From contig CAKRTP010000017.1 of assembly GCA_934402155.1 (NCBI GenBank), positions 1 to 22,284 on the forward strand: a stretch of 22,284 nucleotides of DNA. Direction: 5' to 3'. The position numbers and the translations under genes were made by a program. Of this stretch, positions 15,007 through 20,650 are shown piece after piece (positions within the stretch are counted from its first letter, which is position 1; every line of letters begins with the position of its first letter). The DNA comes from an uncultured Blautia sp. (GTDB taxonomy: Bacteria > Bacillota > Clostridia > Lachnospirales > Lachnospiraceae). Under the pieces are notes generated by a model, which saw only the letters and a list, made by a program, of their open reading frames with translations, made no database searches and was not told the origin of the DNA.

Positions 15007-15174
15007 GATCCATGCCATGCCTGCCTTGCCCCGCCTTTCGGATCCTTACCAAAACGCACCTAACCAATCCTTGCCTGCCAAACCTTACCAAGCCTCACCC
15101 GTCCAGACCATACCCAGCCTCGCCCAGCCGTGCCTCACCAAGCCTCGCCAAACCCCGTCGCGCCCAACCTCGCC
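15007..15174 (-). repeat. pentanucleotide-periodic array, 34 units of GGYNN
   Basis: On the plus strand the stretch divides into 34 consecutive units, 32 of five bases and two of four. 31 of them end in CC, and the base before CC is a purine in about 27. On the transcribed (minus-sense) RNA this reads GGYNN repeated. The three misfits end at 15040, 15055 and 15159. The other bases vary, so it is a spaced-motif array and not a simple tandem copy. A period of five cannot be codon structure. It lies in the untranslated leader before the gene starting at 14983. Function unknown. Confidence 0.9.
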
Positions 15175-15196
15175 GCGGCTGCCTCGTCAAATAGAG

Positions 15197-15231
15197 AAGT
15201 TGCCCCGCCCCTATTGAAAGCAGGGCAACTT
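15197..15231 (-). terminator. hairpin, possible attenuator, before the pentamer array
   Basis: AAGTTGCCC (15197-15205) and GGGCAACTT (15223-15231) form a perfect 9-bp stem around 17 bases, 9 bases after the preceding stop codon. On the minus strand it is followed by CTCTATTTG, a poor T-tract, so full termination is doubtful; attenuation or mRNA end protection are alternatives. Confidence 0.5.
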
Positions 15232-15239
15232 ACGGAGAA

Positions 15240-15953
15240 TCAATCGGCCTTTACATGGAACATACCGAACTGGCCGGACTTCTCGATCCGCCATTCGCCA
15301 ATGCCATTCGTCTGGCCACCCAAATTGATGATATTGATAATGTCGGACAGTGACAGCCTGCCGTTGACGTTGTAATGGAGAAGAATGTTCATGCGCCAGT
15401 TTTCAAACTGTGCGCGGTAGCGGAGGTCAGCTGTACCCATACCGACCTTTACACTGTCCTCGCGAATGCTGGGAACACCGTCGCAGATTATTTCTGCAAG
15501 CTGATCCTCGCCCTCGCCGGGGATAAAGAAGCAGCCCTGCAAAGACACCTTGTCCTTGGACATTTCGTTACGATAGGCGGCAGAGATCGCAGCCTTTTTG
15601 ATTGCGGTGACAGGGAAACCGAACCGTGCGCCGGACACATCGCGCAGATAGTCCTCCTGCCCATAGCCCTTGTACTTTTCGATCCAGTCGTCAAAGGTGG
15701 TGATGTTGCCGCCCTTGTAGGCCATGCTGAACGGATCGTGAGCAATGTCCATCCACCACAGTGTAGCAGCGGCCTCTGCATACATATTGCGGGGAACCTT
15801 CTTACCAATGCCGGTACCCTTCAGCAGCTCCCGGCGGGCCTTCTCGCTCCACTTATGGACAATCAGGGGCGTGTCTCCTACGATGGTGAGTGAAACAGTT
15901 TCCATCTGAACGGGCTTGATCTCTATGATTTCGTTTTTCTTTGCGGCTGCCAT
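15240..15953 (-). CDS. conserved phage protein of the recombination module, 237 aa
   Basis: Start ATG at 15953 with GGAGG 7 bases upstream. The N-terminal block SLTIVGDTPLIVHKWSEKAR (about 21-40) and the C-terminal block GGQTNGIGEWRIEKSGQFG (213-231) recur in a family of phage proteins I have met, without assigned role. Both ends look like beta strands bounding glycine-rich loops, faintly like RNA-recognition or Cas7/RAMP folds. It lies next to the Enc34-type SSB and near a Cas4-like nuclease, where phages usually encode a strand-annealing recombinase, and no RecT, Erf or Red-beta is found here. It is therefore a candidate annealing protein; that is inference by position only. Confidence 0.85.
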   Translation of the reverse strand: MAAAKKNEIIEIKPVQMETVSLTIVGDTPLIVHKWSEKARRELLKGTGIGKKVPRNMYAEAAATLWWMDIAHDPFSMAYKGGNITTFDDWIEKYKGYGQEDYLRDVSGARFGFPVTAIKKAAISAAYRNEMSKDKVSLQGCFFIPGEGEDQLAEIICDGVPSIREDSVKVGMGTADLRYRAQFENWRMNILLHYNVNGRLSLSDIINIINLGGQTNGIGEWRIEKSGQFGMFHVKAD

Positions 15954-16023
15954 AACATATATCCTCCGTTATTTCGTTTTAGCTTCAAAGCGTTATTTCT
16001 GTTTTTCGGTTAAACTTTTTAGA

Positions 16024-16062
16024 ACAGCGCCGGTAACGTATTCCACTGTCCACCGGCGCTGT
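16024..16062 (+). terminator. strong hairpin between the SSB gene and the next gene
   Basis: ACAGCGCCGGT (16024-16034) pairs perfectly with ACCGGCGCTGT (16052-16062). On the plus strand GCGAC and six T follow, a terminator form against antisense reading. On the sense (minus) strand the T-tract is poor, so there it may only stabilise or cut the message. Confidence 0.6.
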
Positions 16063-16071
16063 GCGACTTTT

Positions 16072-16788
16072 TTACATGGGCTGGCCGGTGATGGGGTTGA
16101 TGCTGACAGGGTACGCCGTCTGCTGCACAGGAGCAGGAGTTGTGGGGTACCCATAGCCAGCGGGGGCGCCATAGCTGGGGGCAGCGGGAGCGGCGTAGTT
16201 GGGAGTGGCAGGAGCCGCCGCACCGAAGGTGTCAGTAGCCTGTCCGATACCGGCAAAGTCACTGGCAGCGGATGCACCGCCAGACAGCGGTTCCCCATCA
16301 CGGGTCTTCAGGACATTGCCCAGGCCACAGCCAACACCGATTTTACGGTTCTTGTAGCCATAGAAGTTGATGGTCACGCGGGCGTACATGCCGCTGTAAA
16401 TGTCATTGGGGGCCAGCGGGGCATTGATGTTACTGACATGGACAACATCGGGCTTGCGCTCACTGGTTGCACTCAGCACCCAATGGCCCTTGCACTCAGG
16501 AGCGTAGGGCGTACCTGCATCAGGCTTTGTGCCGTCACCGTCATGCAGGATAGATTTGAAGTCGATAGCGGGTCTCACACCGCCCCACTTCTCATTGACG
16601 GCACTCACTGCGGCGGCCTCAATAGACTGAAGAATGTCCTGAACCGTTGCCGTGTCGCTCTTGGGGATTAAGAGCTGAACAGAATACTTGGGCGTATCGC
16701 CCTGATTCTGCGCTCTGGGGGTGATAAGGTTCACATAGGACAGGCGAACTTCGCCGGTCAAAACCTTAGTAGGGATATTCTGATACAT
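16072..16788 (-). CDS. single-stranded DNA-binding protein, DUF2815/Enc34 type, 238 aa
   Basis: Residues 1-165 match the DUF2815 family, now known as Enc34-type ssDNA-binding proteins with an OB fold: the N-terminal GEVRLSYVNLITPRAQ, KYSVQLLIPKSD, and HDGDGTKPD with APECKGHWVLSA, YSGMYARVTINFYGY and GVGCGLGNVLKTRDGE. The remaining tail is a low-complexity Ala/Pro/Gly/Tyr-rich linker ending ITGQPM, comparable in role to SSB tails. It should coat single strands at phage forks and during recombination. ATG at 16788 with AGGAG 8 bases upstream. The order nuclease, SSB, unassigned protein is a usual recombination set. Confidence 0.92.
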   Translation of the reverse strand: MYQNIPTKVLTGEVRLSYVNLITPRAQNQGDTPKYSVQLLIPKSDTATVQDILQSIEAAAVSAVNEKWGGVRPAIDFKSILHDGDGTKPDAGTPYAPECKGHWVLSATSERKPDVVHVSNINAPLAPNDIYSGMYARVTINFYGYKNRKIGVGCGLGNVLKTRDGEPLSGGASAASDFAGIGQATDTFGAAAPATPNYAAPAAPSYGAPAGYGYPTTPAPVQQTAYPVSINPITGQPM

Positions 16789-16812
16789 AGCTTTTCTCCT
16801 TTAATTCTTAGT

Positions 16813-17159
16813 TTACTGGTTTTCTTTGGAAACGGGGCGGGTCTGAAGAAATGCATCGATGCCAGCATGCACGAGCTGCAAGTATTCCAGTACCTCCTTA
16901 CGCTCAGGATAGAGTGCTTCACACCGTTCGGGATTCTCGTCAGGCCCGGCAAGGGGCAGGATCGAATTCGTAAGCTTATCGGTAAGCCGTTTGACTTCCA
17001 GCATGATACGGATTCCAATCTTGCGGCTTTCAGGCGCGTTAGGATTAGACAGGAGCAGTTCACCAATCGCATCAATGACAGCGCTGCTTACGTCTCGTTC
17101 TCTGCGGACTTCTTCCGCACTTCTACGGTTCAGGGGGGGGGGTAATTAAATTCGTTCAT
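16813..17159 (-). pseudogene. small phage gene frameshifted at a 10-base C tract
   Basis: The ATG at 17159 has an ideal GGAGG site, but after MNEFNYPPP a TGA follows directly at the end of a run of ten C on the coding strand (17133-17142). One more C would open a continuous 115-residue frame: LNRRSAEEVRRERDVSS, then helical segments with MLEVKRLTDKL, ending DAFLQTRPVSKENQ. The total length of 347 bases is one short of a whole number of codons. The open frame downstream, preserved codon use and normal spacing to neighbours suggest a real gene. The cause may be phase variation, slippage correction or a miscalled base. If intact, it would be a small, helical recombination-module protein of unknown function. 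Confidence 0.75.
17133..17142. repeat. 10-base G/C homopolymer inside a gene start
   Basis: Ten G on the plus strand, 17 bases into a gene. The run is followed by a TGA in the present frame; 11 bases would restore a 115-aa protein. Length change by one base would switch the gene. Confidence 0.9.
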
Positions 17160-17179
17160 TCTAAAGCCTCCATTTAGAA
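17159..17179 (-). promoter_or_regulatory. ribosome site in a small hairpin loop
   Basis: TTCTAAA (17159-17165) and TTTAGAA (17173-17179) are perfect inverted arms with the complement of GGAGG in the 7-base loop, right before the ATG at 17159. The ribosome site is thus displayed in a loop; whether this helps or hinders initiation is unknown. Confidence 0.55.
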
Positions 17180-17194
17180 TTAAAGGTTTTTATG

Positions 17195-18427
17195 TTATCC
17201 GTTGGTCACACCTGCAAAATCAGTAGCGGCAGTGTTGTAGGGGTCGCGCTTATCAGAAATCGGTGCCAGTGTAGGCTTGCCTTTAGGCTTCGTGACACAC
17301 TCAGAAAGCAGCTCCGAGAAGATCTTCTTGCCGAGCATCTTTTCCAGCTCTGAGAGGGTCTTCGGCTTGCGGTCGTAGATCAGCGCCTCGTCATATCCGG
17401 CGTCGATCAGCTTCTGGACAGCGGCGTCAACATCCGTGAATGCCCGGTTGCTTTTTCCGGCAACCACCTTCCACCCAGGAATCGGCTTACCTGCAAGCAG
17501 GGATTCTGTAGCATATTCCTGGAGGTCTTTGTACCACTGCACAAGGCTTTCCGCCTTAACAAGCAGCTCACCAATTTCTGCATCGGTCAAAACAGGCGGT
17601 AAACCCAGGACAGCGCGGGCCTCAGCGGGCAGATCGGCTTGTTCAGGCGGCAGCTTTCCAACGGGTACACAATCCTTGAAATCAGCGAATGCGCTATTCT
17701 GGTCTGCTCTGGCTCTGCACTGCGCTCGTCCACGACAGAACCGGCAGTGCTCACCGGGGCAAAATGCGCCGGGGCCGTTAAACGCCTCCTGAGCAATGGG
17801 CTTGATGCTCTCACCCCACGCAAGCAGCTCTTCGACTGTAATCAGGTCCTCACTGGGGTAATCGCTCAAACGCGGCTGGCAGATACCCATGCTGACCTTC
17901 TTGATGGTGCTGCCATAGATGGGGGCATAAAGCTTTAACACACCCAAAGCATACAGCCGCGTTTGGGGATTCCCTTTTGCATCAACAGCAACACCCTTGC
18001 CATGCTTGTAGTCGGTAATGTGCAAGGTATCATCACCAATCATTGCGCAGTCACAGGTTCCGAATCCTTCCGGGATGTAATCGGACAGGTCAACCTTGAC
18101 CTCGAAGGAAACATGCGGCATCCTGGAGTAACTCATTGCCTTTTCATAGAGGTATTCAACATAGGCCTCAGCTGTGCGAAGCATTTCCTCACTGAAAAGG
18201 GGCTGGGCTTGCAGCTTTTTCATCTCAGAACTGAATTTCCGGGTAGACAGAGCGGCAAATCTCCTGCGTCCGAACAGCTCGCAAATGCTGTGCGCCAGAG
18301 TACCTTCCTCCGCGTATTCGCTTGTGCCGCTGGGGAAATTCTCTTCATACCTGGGGGATGCCGTACATTTCAGCCATCGGTGAGCGCTGGACGCGCTCAG
18401 GAGGGCATGTGCATTAGGGGTGGGCAT
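17195..18427 (-). CDS. DUF2800 Cas4-like nuclease, 410 aa
   Basis: Residues match the DUF2800 family of PD-(D/E)XK nucleases related to Cas4/RecB. EEGTLAHSICEL (40-51) includes the motif histidine H46, GFGTCDCAMI gives D126, and ITDYKHGKG gives D139 and K141 of the core. C21 and the cluster C223, C228, C231, C237 (CPGEHCRFCRGRAQC) resemble the four-Cys iron-sulfur site of Cas4 and AddB. Phage members probably act as exonucleases that make single strands for recombination. ATG at 18427 with AGGAGGG 6 bases upstream. The product is full length for the family. The family is firm; iron-sulfur binding and polarity are inferred. Confidence 0.92.
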   Translation of the reverse strand: MPTPNAHALLSASSAHRWLKCTASPRYEENFPSGTSEYAEEGTLAHSICELFGRRRFAALSTRKFSSEMKKLQAQPLFSEEMLRTAEAYVEYLYEKAMSYSRMPHVSFEVKVDLSDYIPEGFGTCDCAMIGDDTLHITDYKHGKGVAVDAKGNPQTRLYALGVLKLYAPIYGSTIKKVSMGICQPRLSDYPSEDLITVEELLAWGESIKPIAQEAFNGPGAFCPGEHCRFCRGRAQCRARADQNSAFADFKDCVPVGKLPPEQADLPAEARAVLGLPPVLTDAEIGELLVKAESLVQWYKDLQEYATESLLAGKPIPGWKVVAGKSNRAFTDVDAAVQKLIDAGYDEALIYDRKPKTLSELEKMLGKKIFSELLSECVTKPKGKPTLAPISDKRDPYNTAATDFAGVTNG

Positions 18428-18441
18428 CTTCTTCCCTCCTC

Positions 18442-18954
18442 TTAGAACTTCGCACCGAGTGCTCTCAGTTCGTCTGCAAAGGGTGCCAGCTGCGCGGGCT
18501 GAAGCTGGGTAACTGCCTGAACTCCGTACCGGGCAAGCAACGCAAGAAGCTGTGGCATTTTGCCCATGTCAACCAGGGTTGCACCAGCCCTGCCAATGTC
18601 CTCAACTGTCAGCTGTGCGCCCGCACTATCGAGCGCAATGTTGGGGGTAGTAGGCGCAGCCACGGGTGCCGGTGTAGCTACCTGGACAGGTACGGGAGCC
18701 TGAACGGGAACCGGCGCGGGTGCAGGGGCAACGGGTGCCGGAGCGGGCATTGTGGGCGCCGTAGGAGCAGGAGTGGGAGCGGATACAGGCGCGACAGGAG
18801 CCTGAACGACCGGCTCATGACCTGCTGGAACTGTGACCACAGGGGCGGCAGGTGCTGCCTGGACAGGTACGGGAGACTTGCTCACCGCACTTGCCAAAGC
18901 ACTGATTGCCTCAGGAAGTCCAGGGATTGCAACGGTTACTTTTACTTCAAACAT
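18442..18954 (-). CDS. two-domain phage protein with Pro/Ala linker, 170 aa
   Basis: Start ATG at 18954 with GGAGG 7 bases upstream. Residues 1-28 form a conserved N-terminus (MFEVKVTVAIPGLPEAISALASA). Residues about 29-104 are a Pro/Ala/Val-rich linker with many PVPVQ and APAP units. Residues 113-170 form a compact conserved helical domain (LTVEDIGRAGATLVDMGK, then LLARYGVQAVTQLQPAQLA, ending LRALGAKF). I have seen this C-terminal domain in many clostridial phages, always unassigned. The long rigid linker would hold two binding surfaces apart. The gene stands between the nuclease and the Cro region, at the head of the recombination module. No enzymatic motif is visible. Confidence 0.85.
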   Translation of the reverse strand: MFEVKVTVAIPGLPEAISALASAVSKSPVPVQAAPAAPVVTVPAGHEPVVQAPVAPVSAPTPAPTAPTMPAPAPVAPAPAPVPVQAPVPVQVATPAPVAAPTTPNIALDSAGAQLTVEDIGRAGATLVDMGKMPQLLALLARYGVQAVTQLQPAQLAPFADELRALGAKF

Positions 18955-18958
18955 AGTT

Positions 18959-19150
18959 TTAGCCTCCATTATTCGATTTTTGCCACTCTTCAAAGCGGCG
19001 GCGGTTTTCAGGGTCTTCGTAGAATTTCTGTGCTGCCTCCAGAATGGTCGCACACAGGAGATCCATTTCGATCTTTGGAATTTGGGATATATCGATGTGG
19101 ATTGGGGTTGTATCAGGGGTCGCAACCACAATACGTTTTCTTGCGCTCAT
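18959..19150 (-). CDS. hypothetical phage protein, 63 aa
   Basis: ATG at 19150 with TTGGAG 8 bases upstream. The product begins MSARKRIVVATPDTTPIHIDIS and ends with a charged helix (EAAQKFYEDPENRRRFEEWQK). The stop codon overlaps the ribosome site of the next gene (AATGGAGGCTAA). No Cys pair, no membrane segment, no domain recognised. Small proteins of this type are frequent just behind Cro in phages of this group. Co-transcription from the promoter at 19.5 kb is likely. Confidence 0.75.
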   Translation of the reverse strand: MSARKRIVVATPDTTPIHIDISQIPKIEMDLLCATILEAAQKFYEDPENRRRFEEWQKSNNGG

Positions 19151-19193
19151 ATGTGCGTCTCCAATCTGTACGGTTTATTGGACTTTTTCTGTG

Positions 19194-19421
19194 CTAGGTT
19201 TTAGGTAACTCAGGGTACTCAATATCCAGAATGTCACAAATTGCCTGCACCACACCGGGCGTGTTCAGCTTTCCTGTGAAAATCTTGTGCAAATAGGAGC
19301 CATCAAAGTACAAGCCCGTTTCCTCCGACACACGCTCCATAAGCCACTTTTGACTACAGCCCATATCCAGAAGCCTGTGCTTAATCGCCATGCCGAATGG
19401 CGTAATTGCAGCAACACTCAC
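19194..19421 (-). CDS. Cro-like helix-turn-helix regulator, 75 aa
   Basis: I chose the GTG at 19421, which has AAGGCGG 8 bases upstream, over a 24-codon in-frame extension reaching back to 19493 across the operator. The product is a single helix-turn-helix: TPFGMAIKHRLLDMGCSQKWLMERVSEETG, then SYLHKIFTGKLNTPGVVQAICDILDIE. Position, first gene leftward and divergent from the repressor, is that of cro. It would bind the same operators with a different preference and shut the repressor off. DNA-binding type is clear; the Cro role is inferred from position. Confidence 0.85.
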   Translation of the reverse strand: MSVAAITPFGMAIKHRLLDMGCSQKWLMERVSEETGLYFDGSYLHKIFTGKLNTPGVVQAICDILDIEYPELPKT

Positions 19422-19453
19422 GATTTCACCGCCTTTCCTTTTTATGTTGACAT

Positions 19454-19469
19454 TTACGTGAAAATGTAA
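19454..19469. promoter_or_regulatory. operator within the Cro leader
   Basis: TTACGTGAAAATGTAA, flanked to give ACATTT/AAATGT inverted arms. Its outer bases agree with the repressor-locus consensus on both sides. It lies about 50 bases downstream of the predicted leftward start point, so bound protein would act as a roadblock. Confidence 0.6.
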
Positions 19470-19496
19470 TATACTGTTACTGTCACGCATCAATAT

Positions 19497-19512
19497 TTAC
19501 GCTTTCACGTCC
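19497..19512. promoter_or_regulatory. degenerate operator
   Basis: TTACGCTTTCACGTCC: the left half and centre match the consensus TTAYGC-TTTC, the right half only weakly. It would cover the leftward transcription start. Confidence 0.5.
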
Positions 19513-19521
19513 TGTTACCTT

Positions 19522-19550
19522 ATGATATTATTCTATCGCGTAATTGTCAA
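19522..19550 (-). promoter_or_regulatory. leftward early promoter (PR-like)
   Basis: On the minus strand TTGACA (19550-19545), a spacer of 17, then TATCAT (19527-19522, five of six consensus bases). It drives the Cro-like gene and the whole recombination/replication operon. The spacer is exactly filled by an operator (19528-19543), so repression by direct occlusion is expected. Confidence 0.88.
19528..19543. promoter_or_regulatory. operator inside the leftward promoter
   Basis: TTATTCTATCGCGTAA: dyad with the same TATC centre and GCGTAA half as the site at 3314-3329. It occupies the -35/-10 spacer of the leftward promoter. Confidence 0.75.
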
Positions 19551-19558
19551 CAGGAAAA

Positions 19559-19574
19559 TTATGCTTTCGCATAA
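19559..19574. promoter_or_regulatory. best-matching operator before the repressor gene
   Basis: TTATGCTTTCGCATAA, the most symmetric copy; arms extend to AAATTATGC and GCATAATTT. It lies 35 bases before the repressor start codon and probably controls repressor expression. No convincing rightward -35/-10 pair could be found near it. Confidence 0.8.
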
Positions 19575-19608
19575 TTTAGGTGAAATGCACAAGAGAGGAT
19601 TGCATTTT

Positions 19609-20172
19609 ATGTCTGAATTGTACAAACGCATTGAATCGCTATGTAAGAACCAGGGGAGCAATGTCACGGTAATGTGCAAAGAATCTGGCACGAATCGTGC
19701 CTCTCTTTCCGATTTAAAGATGGGGCGTAAGCGGACACTGTCCATTGAAACACTATCTAAAATTGCAAATTATTACGGGATCACCGTTGACTACTTCCTG
19801 GACACCCCGCCATTCGACTGTTGGGAACTTATTAACGCCAATCGAAAGAATTTCCTAAGCTATGTCCCGATTTCAAAGGATGTGCTGTCTGTCATTTGGG
19901 GAATTGATATTGCTAACCCTGAAAAAACGCCTGACAGGGATTTTATCCGCTTTCTTTCTGCGGCTATCGTATCAGCAACCCCTACAACAGATGGCGATTG
20001 GGATGTTGTAATTAAGCCAGAATATATGGGCAAGAAGCAAGCAGATGTTCTTGACAATGTCGATCTTGCCTTTTATGGAGACTATAAAGAGCTTGATGAA
20101 GATGACAAAGAAACCGTCCGAGACATGGTGCGCGTCATGCGGGAAAGGCGGTTAAGAAAACAGGAGAAATAA
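19609..20172 (+). CDS. lysogenic repressor, XRE family, 187 aa
   Basis: The ATG at 19609 has AGAGAGGA about 9 bases upstream; an in-frame extension of 29 codons back to 19522 would be translated across the operators and is rejected. Residues 5-63 form a helix-turn-helix (NVTVMCKESGTNRASLSDLKMGRKRTLSIETLSKIANYYG) with the typical ITVDYFLD ending. The rest is an alpha/beta region ending in a charged helix (LDEDDKETVRDMVRVMRERR). No Ala-Gly cleavage site of the LexA type is evident, so loss of repression probably depends on the protease gene two bases downstream. It should bind the palindromes at 19.5 kb and, by similarity of sites, at 3.3 kb. Confidence 0.92.
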   Translation: MSELYKRIESLCKNQGSNVTVMCKESGTNRASLSDLKMGRKRTLSIETLSKIANYYGITVDYFLDTPPFDCWELINANRKNFLSYVPISKDVLSVIWGIDIANPEKTPDRDFIRFLSAAIVSATPTTDGDWDVVIKPEYMGKKQADVLDNVDLAFYGDYKELDEDDKETVRDMVRVMRERRLRKQEK

Positions 20173-20174
20173 CC

Positions 20175-20588
20175 GTGTTTGATCTATCCGATTTCTATGG
20201 CTACTGTAGAGAAAACGACATAGATATAATCCCATATCGCAACGCCCCCAGCGAGGGCGCTACAATACGGGATGGAGAAGATTATGCCATATTCCTGGAC
20301 TTTACGAAAATCAAGTCCATGCGTGTGTTAAAAGGTGTGTGCTGCCACGAGATAGGCCATGCGGCTACGGGAGCCTTGCATAAAGTGTGCAGCCCATATG
20401 ACCTTGTAGAACGCAGCGAATACCGGGCGAACCGATGGGTGGCGCAAAACTACTTGACTGCTGAGCACTTCATGGAGGCATTCTCAGCAGGATATACAGA
20501 GCTGTGGCAATTGGCAGAATTCTTTGATTTGCCTGAAGACATAGTAAAAAACGCCTACACATATTGGACAGAGCGCCAGGCTAAATAA
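20175..20588 (+). CDS. ImmA/IrrE-type metallopeptidase, 137 aa
   Basis: Zinc-peptidase motif HEIGH (58-62) and a downstream acidic ligand (E82 in ERSEYRANRW) define the ImmA/IrrE (COG2856) family. The ending TELWQLAEFFDLPEDIVKNAYTYW is normal. In ICEBs1 and related elements such proteases cleave the adjacent repressor on damage or quorum signals. Here the GTG start lies two bases after the repressor stop with AGGAGAA upstream, so both proteins are made together. Role by family and position; cleavage of this repressor is not shown by sequence. Confidence 0.93.
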   Translation: MFDLSDFYGYCRENDIDIIPYRNAPSEGATIRDGEDYAIFLDFTKIKSMRVLKGVCCHEIGHAATGALHKVCSPYDLVERSEYRANRWVAQNYLTAEHFMEAFSAGYTELWQLAEFFDLPEDIVKNAYTYWTERQAK

Positions 20589-20603
20589 GTCAAACGGTCC
20601 AAT

Positions 20604-20631
20604 AAAAAAATCCCTCAGCCAAGCCGAGGGA
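20604..20631 (-). terminator. minus-strand terminator between immA-like gene and integrase
   Basis: Read leftward, TCCCTCGGC-TTG-GCTGAGGGA forms a 9-bp stem (one G-U) with a 3-base loop, followed by seven T (complement of 20604-20610). On the plus strand there is no T-tract. It would stop antisense transcription coming from the integrase side. Confidence 0.8.
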
Positions 20632-20650
20632 AAAGGATGGAGGGGTATGT

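Noticed and set aside
15007..15174. CRISPR array
   Set aside because: No repeated unit of 23-40 bases with spacers, and no cas genes; the DUF2800 protein is Cas4-like but belongs to the phage recombination set.
14936..15217. A 93-codon plus-strand frame rich in Pro through the pentamer array
   Set aside because: Its composition comes from the CC-rich 5-base array; it is antisense to the operon, has no ribosome site, and a 5-base period conflicts with codon structure.
19522..19608. Longer repressor start at 19522
   Set aside because: It would translate the operator and promoter DNA; the ATG at 19609 has a proper ribosome site and starts right before the helix-turn-helix.
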